From the NCBI RefSeq assembly GCF_013283645.1, contig NZ_JABEKV010000003.1:930001-994000 (forward strand): a stretch of DNA of 64,000 bases, read 5' to 3'. The notes beneath the pieces were generated by a model, which worked only from the letters and a program-made list of their open reading frames with translations, ran no database searches and was not told where the DNA came from. The DNA comes from Sinorhizobium psoraleae. Its GTDB lineage: Bacteria > Pseudomonadota > Alphaproteobacteria > Rhizobiales > Rhizobiaceae. The position numbers were made by a program, and so were the translations under genes. Numbering within the stretch: the stretch's first letter is position 1; every line of letters starts with the position of its first letter. This document shows, piece by piece, positions 1-9,332 of the stretch.

Positions 1-1301
1 ATCTCGTCCTTGCGGCGTCCCTTGACCGCCATGATGAATGGAAAGCCGAACTTTTCGACATAGGCGCTGTTGAGCGTCGTGAAGCGCTCGCGCTCGCCGT
101 CCGTCAGCGCATCGAGACCGGCCGAGGCCTGTTCGTTGGTCGAGCTCTCGGTCAGGCGCTTGGCCTCTGCGAGCTTGCCGGCAAGGTCCGGGTGGGCATT
201 GAGAACCGCCAGCCGCTCCTCTTCCGTGGCGCTGCGAAAAACGTGGACGAGAGCCGCGTGGAGACCGATCGCCGTGTCGTTGGCAGGCGAAAGTTCGCCG
301 GCAAAGACACGCTTGGCGATCCACTTCGAATGTTCGAAGACGCCACCGAAGCGAGCAATGAACGCCTCTTCGGAAAGCCGCGAGGGGCGGCTGTTATCGG
401 CCTCAAAGGGGAAGGTCTTCGCCCAGTGGCGGGCAATGTCGATGCGGCGGGCAAGCCAGACCTTCTCATGCCCTTTCACATAGTCGAGGAAACGGGCGAG
501 TGCTGCGATACGCCCTGGCCGGCCCGCGAGGCGGCAGTGGAGGCCGATGCTCATCATTTTCGGCGAGCCGGCAGCACCCTCGGCGTAGAGAACGTCGAAG
601 CTGTCCTTAAGATAGCTGAAGAACTGGTCGCCGCTGTTGAAGCCTTGCGCTGTCGCAAAGCGCATGTCGTTTGCGTCGAGCGTATAGGGAACGACGAGCT
701 GATGTTTGCCGTCGTGCTCATGCCAGTAGGGGAGGTCGTCGGCATAGGAATCGGAGACATAGTCGAAGCCGCCGGCCTCGGTCACCAGATCAAGCGTGTT
801 TTCCGAGCAGCGGCCGGTGTACCAGCCGCGCGGCCGTTCGCCCGTGACGATCGTGTGGAGACGGATCGCCTCGGCGATTTCGGCCCGCTCCTTATCGATG
901 CTGAAATCCTTGTGCTCGATCCATTTCAGGCCGTGCGAGGCAATTTCCCAACCGGCCCCCTGCATCGCCGCGACCTGGGCGGGTGAGCGTTTGAGCGCCG
1001 TTGCCACGCCATAGACGGTGGCGGGCACATCGCGATCAGTGAACAGGCGGTGCAGGCGCCAGAAGCCGGCGCGTGCGCCATATTCGTAGATCGACTCCAT
1101 GTTCCAGTGGCGCTGACCCGGCCAGGCTTGCGCGCCGACGATCTCCGAAAGAAAGGCTTCCGACGCCGCATCGCCATGCAGCACGCAGTTTTCGCCGCCC
1201 TCCTCGTAATTGATCACGAACTGGACGGCGATCCGCGCTCCGTCCGGCCAGACCGCGCGGGGATTTGGGCCATGGCCGTGAAGATCGCGGGGGTATCTCA
1301 T
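1..1301 (-). CDS. puuE: Allantoinase PuuE fused to OHCU decarboxylase (partial, runs off left edge)
   Basis: Two steps of urate degradation appear to be fused in one protein. The first ~300 residues are a PuuE-type allantoinase (polysaccharide-deacetylase fold; allantoin to allantoate). The motif NYEEGGENCVLHGD lies near residue 30, followed by the WYTGRCSENT stretch. From about residue 310 the chain continues in frame into a UraD-like domain that decarboxylates OHCU to S-allantoin, with the catalytic-type LNAHPDLAGK motif and, near the window edge, FPFIMAVKGRRKDE. About 433 residues are present and the reading frame is still open at base 1, so the C-terminus is missing. The ATG at 1301 has a GGAGGAG ribosome site just upstream. 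The gene is divergent from uraH-xdhABC, which carries the preceding pathway steps. I checked the frame by hand at several places but not at every codon. Confidence 0.9.
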   Translation of the reverse strand, partial: MRYPRDLHGHGPNPRAVWPDGARIAVQFVINYEEGGENCVLHGDAASEAFLSEIVGAQAWPGQRHWNMESIYEYGARAGFWRLHRLFTDRDVPATVYGVATALKRSPAQVAAMQGAGWEIASHGLKWIEHKDFSIDKERAEIAEAIRLHTIVTGERPRGWYTGRCSENTLDLVTEAGGFDYVSDSYADDLPYWHEHDGKHQLVVPYTLDANDMRFATAQGFNSGDQFFSYLKDSFDVLYAEGAAGSPKMMSIGLHCRLAGRPGRIAALARFLDYVKGHEKVWLARRIDIARHWAKTFPFEADNSRPSRLSEEAFIARFGGVFEHSKWIAKRVFAGELSPANDTAIGLHAALVHVFRSATEEERLAVLNAHPDLAGKLAEAKRLTESSTNEQASAGLDALTDGERERFTTLNSAYVEKFGFPFIMAVKGRRKDE

Positions 1302-1469
1302 GAAAGCAGCTCCTCCAGACATTGTCTCTCACCACAATTCGTAGCGAGAAAGCCGCGTTCTCATTCCCCCCAAAAAATTTGAAAGTCTCGAAGGCTGAGG
1401 CCGCTACACAAGCGCATACCCCCTCCGGATACTGTGCAATGGAAAGCTGACTTCGGGAGGAGCGAACGC

Positions 1470-1841
1470 ATGCAATCTCAAGGTGGAAACGCCGGCCGCC
1501 TGACGACCCATGTGCTGGACACGGCAAGCGGCAGGCCGGCCAGCAACCTGCGCATCGAACTCTACCGGTTCGACGGCGAACGGGCGGAGCATCTCGTCTC
1601 CACGAGAACCAACGACGACGGCCGCTGTGACCAGCCGCTGCTTGCCGGCGAACGCATGGAAAGCGGGACTTACGAGCTGCGTTTCCACGCCGGCGAATAT
1701 CTCGGCCCGGCCGCGGAACGCGGCGCCATTCCCTTTCTCGACGTTATACCGATCCGCTTCGGGATCGCCGACCAGGCGGCGCACTATCACGTGCCGCTCC
1801 TGCTTTCGCCCTATGGCTACTCGACCTACCGCGGGAGTTGA
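1470..1841 (+). CDS. uraH: 5-hydroxyisourate hydrolase (transthyretin-like)
   Basis: This 123-residue cytosolic enzyme hydrolyses 5-hydroxyisourate, the product of urate oxidase, to OHCU. The family signatures are visible: [14 protein letters not shown] near the N-terminus, a central R-x-E-L-Y strand region, [19 protein letters not shown] at the end, and the terminal YRGS tetrapeptide that separates HIU hydrolases from transthyretin. The frame is open further upstream, but the ATG at 1470 has a GGGAGGAGC ribosome site and gives the normal family length. It is the first gene of a likely uraH-xdhA-xdhB-xdhC transcript, and xdhA starts 6 bp after its stop. Confidence 0.95.
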   Translation: MQSQGGNAGRLTTHVLDTASGRPASNLRIELYRFDGERAEHLVSTRTNDDGRCDQPLLAGERMESGTYELRFHAGEYLGPAAERGAIPFLDVIPIRFGIADQAAHYHVPLLLSPYGYSTYRGS

Positions 1842-1847
1842 CCGGCC

Positions 1848-3329
1848 ATGACAATTGAAATCCGCAAAACCATCCGTTTCCTGCTCAATGACCGGCTTGT
1901 CGAGCTGGCCGATGTTTCACCCGTCCAGACGCTCCTCGATTTCCTGCGCATCGACCGAAACTTGCGCGGAACCAAGGAAGGCTGTGCTGAGGGCGACTGC
2001 GGAGCCTGCACCGTGCTCGTCGGCCGGCTTCTTGACGGTCAATTGAAATACGAATCCATCAACGCCTGCATTCGCTTCGTCGGTTCACTCGACGGCTGTC
2101 ACGTCGTCACCGTCGATGCGCTGGCGCAGCCGAACGGCCCGCTTCACCCGGTACAGCAGGCAATGGTCGACACGCACGCCTCGCAGTGCGGCTTCTGCAC
2201 CCCGGGCTTCGTCATGTCGCTCTACGGCCTCTGGATGGAAAATCCAAAGCCGAGCGTTCAGGAGATCGAAAAGGCGCTGCAGGGCAATCTCTGTCGCTGC
2301 ACCGGCTATGCGGCGATCATCCGTGCTGCGGAAGCGATTTCATCGATCGGCGAGGTCGGAAAAGATCCGCTCGTTGTCGAGCGCGAAAATATCGGCAGGC
2401 AGCTTGCCGCTCTTCAGGACGGCCGTCGTGTCGTGATCGGCAAGGAGGCCGAGCGTTTCGTGTTGCCCGCTTCGGTGGACGATTTTGCCGCGATATTCGA
2501 ATCCAATCCGAAGGCAACGATCGTTGCCGGCTCGACCGATGTCGGTCTGTGGGTAACGAAGTTCATGCGCGACATCGCGCCGGTCGTGCACATCTCCCAC
2601 CTCGATGACCTGCGCCGGATCTCCGTCGACGGCGACGGCATCACGCTCGGGGCCGGTGCCAGCTACACCGAAGCTTATCCGGTGATCGTGGAGCACTTCC
2701 CGCAATTGCGGGAGCTATGGGATCGGATCGGCGGCCGACAGGTGCGCAACATGGGCACCGTCGGCGGCAACATAGCCAATGGTTCGCCGATCGGCGACAC
2801 GCCGCCGGCACTGATCGCGCTCGGCGCATCGGTGACGCTGCGCAAGGGCGCACGGCGTCGGACCCTGCCGCTCGAGGCTTTCTTCATCGAATACGGAAAG
2901 CAGGATCGCGAACCCGGCGAGTTTGTAGAGTTGATACGCATCCCGCTCCTCGACGAGGCGGCGCGCTTCGCGGTCTACAAGGTCACCAAGCGGCTCGACG
3001 AAGACATTTCCGCCGTCTGCGGTGCCTTTCGCGTGGCGCTCGACGGGCGGGGCAAGGTTGTCGATGTGACGGTCGCCTTCGGGGGCATGGCGGGTACGCC
3101 GAAGCGCGCCTTTAACGTGGAGGCGAGATTGAAAGGCGCGGACTGGAACGAAGCGACGATCGAGGCCGCGGTGGCCGCCTTTGTCAAGGACTTCACGCCT
3201 CTGACCGATTGGCGCGCCTCTGCGGAATACCGCATGCTTGTGGCGAAGAACCTGCTCCGCCGCTTTTACCTGGAAACGCAGGAAGCCGGACGCGTCCGGC
3301 TCGATCGCGCTGTCGCCGTCGCGGTCTAG
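1848..3329 (+). CDS. xdhA: Xanthine dehydrogenase small subunit (2Fe-2S and FAD)
   Basis: This 493-residue subunit passes electrons from the molybdenum centre to NAD. The N-terminal plant-type 2Fe-2S domain shows EGCAEGDCGACTVL (~44-57). The second 2Fe-2S domain shows QCGFCTPGFVMS (~111) and NLCRCTGYAAI (~146). The FAD-binding domain of the CO-dehydrogenase flavoprotein type covers ~195-370, with IVAGSTDVGLWVTK and RNMGTVGGNIANGSPIGD, and is followed by the CODH C-terminal domain. Length and domain order match bacterial XdhA. It lies 6 bp after uraH and 14 bp before xdhB, so co-transcription is very likely. Confidence 0.96.
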   Translation: MTIEIRKTIRFLLNDRLVELADVSPVQTLLDFLRIDRNLRGTKEGCAEGDCGACTVLVGRLLDGQLKYESINACIRFVGSLDGCHVVTVDALAQPNGPLHPVQQAMVDTHASQCGFCTPGFVMSLYGLWMENPKPSVQEIEKALQGNLCRCTGYAAIIRAAEAISSIGEVGKDPLVVERENIGRQLAALQDGRRVVIGKEAERFVLPASVDDFAAIFESNPKATIVAGSTDVGLWVTKFMRDIAPVVHISHLDDLRRISVDGDGITLGAGASYTEAYPVIVEHFPQLRELWDRIGGRQVRNMGTVGGNIANGSPIGDTPPALIALGASVTLRKGARRRTLPLEAFFIEYGKQDREPGEFVELIRIPLLDEAARFAVYKVTKRLDEDISAVCGAFRVALDGRGKVVDVTVAFGGMAGTPKRAFNVEARLKGADWNEATIEAAVAAFVKDFTPLTDWRASAEYRMLVAKNLLRRFYLETQEAGRVRLDRAVAVAV

Positions 3330-3343
3330 GGGAGGTTTGAGCC

Positions 3344-5689
3344 ATGAATGTGATGCAGCCCATCGACCGCATCCGCGGAGGCGTTCACGAGAAGGAAAAG
3401 CACGAGTCCGGGCACAAGCATGTCTCGGGCACGGCGGAATATATCGACGACATTCCCGAACCCGCCGGGACATTGCACGCCTATCTCGGCCTGTCCGCCC
3501 GTGCGCATGCTGAGATCCTGTCGATCGATTTTGCGGAAGTCAGCGCTAGCGCCGGCGTCGTCGGCATTCTGACGGCCGACGACATTCCCGGCGAAAACGA
3601 TGTCAGCCCCGCGCACAAGCATGACGATCCGGTGTTTGCGACCGGCAAGGTCGAGTTTCATGGGCAGCCGATCTTCGCCGTGATCGCGACGTCACGCGAT
3701 GCCGCGCGGCGGGCGGCTGCGAAGGTCAAGGTCGACTATCGAGACCTGCCGCATGTCACCGACGTCAAGGAGGCCGCGGCGGCGAACTATCCGCTGGTGA
3801 TCGATCCGCTCAAGCTTGAACGTGGCGACATCGATGCCGGATTTGCCAAGGCGAAGAACATCGTCCAAGGCGAGATGCGGATCGGTGGCCAGGACCACTT
3901 CTACCTGGAGGGCCACATTTCCTTCGCCATCCCCGGCGAAGATGACGAGGTGACCGTCTACGCCTCGACCCAGCATCCGAGCGAGACGCAGCATATGGTC
4001 GCCCAGGTATTGGGCGTTCCCTCCAACGCGGTGATCGTCAATGTCCGGCGCATGGGCGGCGGCTTCGGCGGCAAGGAGACGCAGGCAAACCTCTTTGCGG
4101 CGGTTGCTGCCATGGCGGCGCGAAAATACCGCCGCGCCGTCAAGATACGCCCCGACCGCGACGACGACATGACGGCGACCGGCAAGCGCCACGATTTCCT
4201 TGTCGACTACAGGATCGGCTTCGACGATGACGGCCGGATCGAGGCGGTGGACGCGGTCTTTGCGGCACGCTGCGGCTTTTCGGCCGATCTCTCCGGTCCG
4301 GTGACGGACCGCGCGCTTTTCCACGCCGACAACTGCTATTTCTATCCGAACGTTCGGCTGCGTTCGCGGCCGATGAAGACCAATACAGTGTCGAATACCG
4401 CCTTTCGCGGTTTCGGCGGACCGCAGGGCATGGTCGGCGGCGAGCGAATGATCGAGGATATCGCCTACACGCTCGGCAAGGATCCGCTCGAGATCCGCAA
4501 GCTCAACTTCTACGGTGGCGAGGGGCGCAATCTGACGCCCTATCACCAGACCGTCGAAGACAACATTATCGGGCGGATCATCGAGGAACTCGAAGCCTCG
4601 GCGGACTATGCCGCCCGGCGTAAGGCGGTCCTCGCCTTCAACCGCGAGAACCGCGTGATCAAGCGCGGCATCGCGCTGACGCCGGTGAAGTTCGGCATTT
4701 CCTTCACCAAGACGGAATACAATCAGGCCGGCGCTCTGGTCCATGTCTACACCGACGGCTCGATCCACCTGAACCATGGCGGAACCGAGATGGGGCAGGG
4801 GCTTTACACCAAGGTCGCCCAGGTCGTCGCCGACGAGTTTCAGGTGGATCTCGACCGGATCAAGGTGACCGCGACCTCGACCGGCAAGGTGCCGAACACC
4901 TCGGCGACCGCCGCCTCGTCCGGCTCGGACCTGAACGGCATGGCGGCTGCCAATGCGGCCCAGCAGATCAAGGCGAGACTCATCAGCTTTGCGGCGGAAC
5001 GCTATGGCGTCAGCGAAGCGGATGTCGCCTTCGAGCCGAATGTGGTCAGGATCGGCAACGAACGCATCTCCTTCCCGGAATTCATCAAGACGGCGTACAC
5101 GGCGCGCGTTCAGCTTTCCGCCGCCGGCTTCTACAAGACCCCGAAGATCCACTGGAACCGCTCCGAAGGCCGCGGCCGTCCGTTCTATTACTACGCCTAC
5201 GGTGCCTCCTGTTCGGAAGTCAGCGTCGACACGCTGACCGGGGAATACCAGGTCGACCGCACGGACATCATTCACGACGTCGGCAAGTCGCTCAATCCGG
5301 CGCTCGATCTCGGTCAGGTCGAAGGCGCTTTCGTGCAGGGCATGGGCTGGCTGACGACGGAAGAACTCTGGTGGGATGCAAAGGGCCGGCTGCGCACCCA
5401 TGCGCCATCGACCTACAAGATCCCGCTCGCCTCCGACCGGCCGCGTGTCTTCAACGTGCGTCTGGCGGAATGGTCCGTCAACCGGGAGGAGACGATCCGC
5501 CGCTCCAAGGCGGTCGGGGAACCGCCCTTCATGTTGGGCATTTCCGTTCTCGAAGCTATATCCATGGCAGCGGCAAGCGTTGCGGGATATCGTATTCCGC
5601 CGCGCGTCGACGCTCCGGCGACGCCCGAGCGCGTGCTGATGGCGATTGAGCGGCTGCGCGGGAACGCAGAAACGGAGACCGCGCGGTAG
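3344..5689 (+). CDS. xdhB: Xanthine dehydrogenase large subunit (molybdopterin-binding)
   Basis: This 781-residue catalytic subunit oxidises hypoxanthine and xanthine to urate at a molybdenum cofactor. Family motifs are QDHFYLEGH (~185), the glycine-rich GGGFGGKETQ (~238), FRGFGGPQG (~354), QVEGAFVQGMGW (~660) and GEPPFMLGISVLEA (~730). The Glu in the last motif corresponds to the catalytic base of the family. The ATG at 3344 follows a GGGGAGG ribosome site. The length is as expected for the two-subunit bacterial enzyme. Confidence 0.96.
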   Translation: MNVMQPIDRIRGGVHEKEKHESGHKHVSGTAEYIDDIPEPAGTLHAYLGLSARAHAEILSIDFAEVSASAGVVGILTADDIPGENDVSPAHKHDDPVFATGKVEFHGQPIFAVIATSRDAARRAAAKVKVDYRDLPHVTDVKEAAAANYPLVIDPLKLERGDIDAGFAKAKNIVQGEMRIGGQDHFYLEGHISFAIPGEDDEVTVYASTQHPSETQHMVAQVLGVPSNAVIVNVRRMGGGFGGKETQANLFAAVAAMAARKYRRAVKIRPDRDDDMTATGKRHDFLVDYRIGFDDDGRIEAVDAVFAARCGFSADLSGPVTDRALFHADNCYFYPNVRLRSRPMKTNTVSNTAFRGFGGPQGMVGGERMIEDIAYTLGKDPLEIRKLNFYGGEGRNLTPYHQTVEDNIIGRIIEELEASADYAARRKAVLAFNRENRVIKRGIALTPVKFGISFTKTEYNQAGALVHVYTDGSIHLNHGGTEMGQGLYTKVAQVVADEFQVDLDRIKVTATSTGKVPNTSATAASSGSDLNGMAAANAAQQIKARLISFAAERYGVSEADVAFEPNVVRIGNERISFPEFIKTAYTARVQLSAAGFYKTPKIHWNRSEGRGRPFYYYAYGASCSEVSVDTLTGEYQVDRTDIIHDVGKSLNPALDLGQVEGAFVQGMGWLTTEELWWDAKGRLRTHAPSTYKIPLASDRPRVFNVRLAEWSVNREETIRRSKAVGEPPFMLGISVLEAISMAAASVAGYRIPPRVDAPATPERVLMAIERLRGNAETETAR

Positions 5690-5742
5690 CATTTGATGCG
5701 GCGCATGAGTCGGCGCCACGCGTTGTAACGGGATGCACGAGC

Positions 5743-6606
5743 ATGCTTGCGAGCAGAGAGGATATTCGGGATTTTCTGGGTCGTGAGACGGCCTGTGTCC
5801 TCGTCGAGGTGGCCGTAGCGGCCGGCTCGACACCGCGCGACACGGATGCCTGGATGCTCGTCTCGAAGGGCCGCACCTTCGCCACGATCGGCGGCGGCCA
5901 GCTGGAATATATGGCGATCGATCACGCGCGGAAGCTTCTCCAGGGAGCGAGCGCTGACAACGAACTGACGATCCCGCTCGGCCCCGAGATCGGCCAATGC
6001 TGCGGCGGACGCGTAGCGCTTGCCTTCAAACCGGCCGACAAGGAAATCCGTGCAGCCCTTATTGAGCGCAGCGACCGCGAGATCGCCCGCCGGCCGCATG
6101 TCTATGTCTTCGGCGCCGGGCACGTCGGCGACGCCCTCGCCATGGCGCTTTCACTGGTGCCTCTGCGAACCATCCTCGTCGATACCCGCGAGCATGAGCT
6201 TTCAGCCGTCGATGTTCCCGGCATCGAGACCTGCCTCACGGCGATGCCGGAGGCGGTCGTGCGCGATGCCCCGACGGGAAGCGCCTTCGTCATCCTTACC
6301 CATGACCATGCGCTGGATTTCCTGATCGCCGCCGAAGCGCTCGGTCGGAGGGATGCCTGCTACGTCGGCATGATCGGCTCGAAAACCAAGCGTGCCACGT
6401 TCAAGAGCTGGCTTTCGCGGGAGATACAGCGTCCCGAGCTCATGGAGAAGCTTGTCTGCCCAATCGGTGGCGCCTCGGTGAAGGACAAACGACCGGCGGT
6501 GATTGCAGCGCTCGCGGCCGCCGAAATCATCACTGCGGCGTTGAAGGGCAATCAGAGGCAGGAAGAGATCCCGTCAAGCAGACAGGGAAGACCGATCGGC
6601 GCGTGA
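5743..6606 (+). CDS. xdhC: Xanthine dehydrogenase accessory protein XdhC
   Basis: This 287-residue chaperone binds molybdenum cofactor and inserts it into XdhB; in the family it also protects the cofactor during sulfuration. The N-terminal XdhC/CoxI domain shows VAVAAGSTPRDTDAWMLV and ATIGGGQLEY. The C-terminal Rossmann-like domain begins at ~107 with VYVFGAGHVGDALAMAL and contains YVGMIGSKTKRATF. The gene closes the uraH-xdhABC cluster, 53 bp after xdhB. The ribosome site before 5743 is weak. It converges on treY across ~100 bp in which I see no convincing hairpin. Confidence 0.94.
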   Translation: MLASREDIRDFLGRETACVLVEVAVAAGSTPRDTDAWMLVSKGRTFATIGGGQLEYMAIDHARKLLQGASADNELTIPLGPEIGQCCGGRVALAFKPADKEIRAALIERSDREIARRPHVYVFGAGHVGDALAMALSLVPLRTILVDTREHELSAVDVPGIETCLTAMPEAVVRDAPTGSAFVILTHDHALDFLIAAEALGRRDACYVGMIGSKTKRATFKSWLSREIQRPELMEKLVCPIGGASVKDKRPAVIAALAAAEIITAALKGNQRQEEIPSSRQGRPIGA

Positions 6607-6707
6607 GGCGCTTCCGTTGGAACCCGCGACCCGTGGCCGTCTGCTCCTACGAATTCCGGGCAAAAAACCGTTACACACTTAACCTTGATTGCTCTCGTCC
6701 GCTCCAA

Positions 6708-9332
6708 TCACGCCGGAACGAGGAACGCGACGGCGAAGTCGCGGAGGACGTCTGCGATCGGAACGTGGCGCTGAGGCTCGACGATGTCCCCGGTGAAAAG
6801 GTTCCGCAATAGCGTGGGCTCGCGGCCATCGGGCCATGCCAGATAGGTGTCCTGCCATAGGCCGGGAAGGATGGACAGCCTGTGCCCATCGGTATGGCGG
6901 AAGACAAGTCGCGGGACCACCGTGATCGCAAAGTCGTTCTCGGTGTGCCGCATGAACGCAGCAGCATGGCGGGAGCCGGGGCCTCGCAGATGCAAGGGCA
7001 GATACCCGCCTTTCGTCAACAGGTCCGCGCCTCTGTTTCGGCGATAGTTCAGGCATGTTCCGATCAGCAATTGCTTGCAGTCTTCAAAATCGCTCGTAGT
7101 CGGCGTCCGCGGGAGAGTCGAGGGTGAGGGGCGCGGTGAAAATGGCCGGCGATTATCGGGGTCGACGAGGCTGAGGTTGAGACGCTCGCTGCCTTGATAA
7201 ATATCCGGAATTCCCGGTGCGGTCAGCTTCACCAGGGTTTGCGAGAGGCTGTTTATCAAGCCGGCCCGAATGAAAGGCGTGGCCGTATTCCCGAAGCTCT
7301 CGAGAAATGTTCGGGTCCGCAAATCGAGGAGGTCAGAGAGAAACGCCGTCACCGCCCTCTCGTAGTCCTCATCGGGGCACTCCCAGGTCGTCCTCAGTTT
7401 TGCTTCCCGGAGCGCCTTTACGGCAAAGCCGCCGATGCGCCCACGCAGAGCCGAAAGTTCCTGTTCGTTGAGAAGAGGCTCGATTGGCCAGATACCAAGC
7501 AAGCTCTGGTAGAGGAACTGCTCTACGGAGGTTTCCGGCGCGTCGCCGCTTTGGAGATGGCGGATCCGTTCCGCATTCATATCGTGCCAGTGTGCAACCG
7601 AGATGGCCCAGGCATCCGGTGCCTCGCTGATCGTATAGAGACGGGCGCGTGCGTCCTCGCCACGTTTGGTGTCGTGTGTGGACGTTGCCGAGAGGCCGTT
7701 CGGCATTTCGCGTGCGCGATCTCGCATCATCTCATGAAAGCGGTCGACGCCGCCCGGCCTCCAAGACGGAGCGGCTCCCACTTCATTCGCAGCGAGATAA
7801 TCTGTCCTTCTGTAGAAGAAGGTATCCTCGACCGCCTTGGCCATGACGGCGCCACTTAGTTGCTGAAAACGCGTACGAAACTCGGATTGCAGTTCTCGGT
7901 TCGCCAGGCCGCCCTTCAGTGCGGCCATGGCAATGGCGATTTCGGTCTCGGCCGTTGGGGCGGCGGCCACCGCTTTCAATTCAATTTCGTCGAGGATTCG
8001 ATTGTCGCGCTCGGTTGCTCCGCGGTCGCTGACATAGGTCCGGTAGACGTGCAGCGCTGCCATCAACTGGCGAATGGCTTCGGCGCAGCCGTCGGTGTCG
8101 TGGGGTGAATCGTCATTGTTCCCGAGGCGGGCGGCAAGTCTCGCGAGCCGCATGACCTCGGCGCTGAAATTATGGCCCAACACTTGCAGCTTGCATTCAA
8201 GGACCGCCTTTTTCACCGCCGACCTTCGCGTCCCGCTCAAAAGCCCGGAAGAGGGGTGCTCGTTGGTCAGGAGTTCCGCCAGTCCTGAGATGAACTCGTA
8301 GCCCGTGCTCCCCTCAACCGGCCATTCCTGCGGCAGCGTTTCATTCTCCTCCAATATTTTCTCGACGACGAGGTAGGTGCTGTTGCCGACGTGTTGGCGC
8401 AAGCGATGAAGGTAGGCTTCGGGATCAGCAAGACCGTCGATGTGATCGACCCGTAATCCGTCAACGAGGCCATGCCTGACCAGATCCAGCGCCAGCCGAT
8501 GAGTGTCCGCAAAAACCGACGGATGTTCGACTCGCATGCCGATTAGGCCGGCTATCTCAAAGAACCGGCGATAGCTCAGCTGGTGTCGCGCGGATTTCCA
8601 GCTTGTGAGCCGCCAGTGCTGTATCTGATGCAGCTGCAGCAAATACGGCTTGTCGGCGGAGAGCCGTTCGAGAAGTTCGTCCAGCTCCGCGGCAACCTGT
8701 GGCGTCTCCAACATCGACGAGACTTCGGAATGAAGATCCGCGGTGCCCTTGGGCTCCGCCGCTCCGGCAACTGCGGCAATCCCTTCGAGAGCCGGGTTCG
8801 CATCCATGAGAATTAGCGGATAGGTAGCGGGGTTGAGGGGATAGAGCGCATCATAATGTTTCAGCGCCAGACAATTGCGGTTGCGATCGAGTGCGAGCCG
8901 GACATTGCCGGCGGCTAGCTCTTCCTCAAAAGACTGTCCCAGGAAAGGCAAGGTGAGAGGCTCCCGCCAGTCGATGTCGAAATAACCGGCATATGCGCTG
9001 GAGCGGCCCGATTCGATGACACTGTGCCACCACGTATTCTCGAGACTGGCGGCCATATGGTTCGGAACGATGTCGAGAATGATCCCGAGTCCTTCGGCTC
9101 TGAGTTGGCTGACCAGCCGCAAAAATCCCTCTCGACCGCCGAGAGCGGTGTCGATCTCGTTAAAATCGACAACATCGTAGCCATGCGTCGAGCCACGCAC
9201 CGCCGAAAATATCGGCGAGGCGTAAAGATGGGATATGCCGAGCCGGACGAGATGTGGAACCAGTTCCACGGCCTTCGCGAAATCCATCCCGTTTCGAAAT
9301 TGCAGGCGATAGGTTGCTTTGAGCGGTTGCAT
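6708..9332 (-). CDS. treY: Malto-oligosyltrehalose synthase
   Basis: This 874-residue GH13 enzyme converts the reducing-end maltose of a malto-oligosaccharide to a trehalosyl unit, the first step of the TreY-TreZ route to trehalose. Visible motifs are YRLQFRNGMDF at the N-terminus, HLYASPIFSAVRGSTHGYD (~36), the GH13 region GIILDIVPNHM (~81), VDGLRVDHIDGLADPEAYL containing the nucleophile Asp (~288), ATSTHDTKRGEDARARL (~548), and PGIPDIYQGSE near the end. TreZ is not in this window. The gene stands alone between xdhC and the Asp-Gly repeat gene. A GGAAC-N18-TT promoter lies ~30 bp upstream, suggesting general stress control. Confidence 0.95.
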   Translation of the reverse strand: MQPLKATYRLQFRNGMDFAKAVELVPHLVRLGISHLYASPIFSAVRGSTHGYDVVDFNEIDTALGGREGFLRLVSQLRAEGLGIILDIVPNHMAASLENTWWHSVIESGRSSAYAGYFDIDWREPLTLPFLGQSFEEELAAGNVRLALDRNRNCLALKHYDALYPLNPATYPLILMDANPALEGIAAVAGAAEPKGTADLHSEVSSMLETPQVAAELDELLERLSADKPYLLQLHQIQHWRLTSWKSARHQLSYRRFFEIAGLIGMRVEHPSVFADTHRLALDLVRHGLVDGLRVDHIDGLADPEAYLHRLRQHVGNSTYLVVEKILEENETLPQEWPVEGSTGYEFISGLAELLTNEHPSSGLLSGTRRSAVKKAVLECKLQVLGHNFSAEVMRLARLAARLGNNDDSPHDTDGCAEAIRQLMAALHVYRTYVSDRGATERDNRILDEIELKAVAAAPTAETEIAIAMAALKGGLANRELQSEFRTRFQQLSGAVMAKAVEDTFFYRRTDYLAANEVGAAPSWRPGGVDRFHEMMRDRAREMPNGLSATSTHDTKRGEDARARLYTISEAPDAWAISVAHWHDMNAERIRHLQSGDAPETSVEQFLYQSLLGIWPIEPLLNEQELSALRGRIGGFAVKALREAKLRTTWECPDEDYERAVTAFLSDLLDLRTRTFLESFGNTATPFIRAGLINSLSQTLVKLTAPGIPDIYQGSERLNLSLVDPDNRRPFSPRPSPSTLPRTPTTSDFEDCKQLLIGTCLNYRRNRGADLLTKGGYLPLHLRGPGSRHAAAFMRHTENDFAITVVPRLVFRHTDGHRLSILPGLWQDTYLAWPDGREPTLLRNLFTGDIVEPQRHVPIADVLRDFAVAFLVPA

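Noticed and set aside
192..986. Plus-strand frame of 264 codons at the left edge
   Set aside because: It is antisense to the PuuE-UraD fusion, whose motifs are unmistakable.
6603..6812. Small plus-strand frame between xdhC and treY
   Set aside because: It runs into treY antisense, overlaps the xdhC stop and shows no family features.
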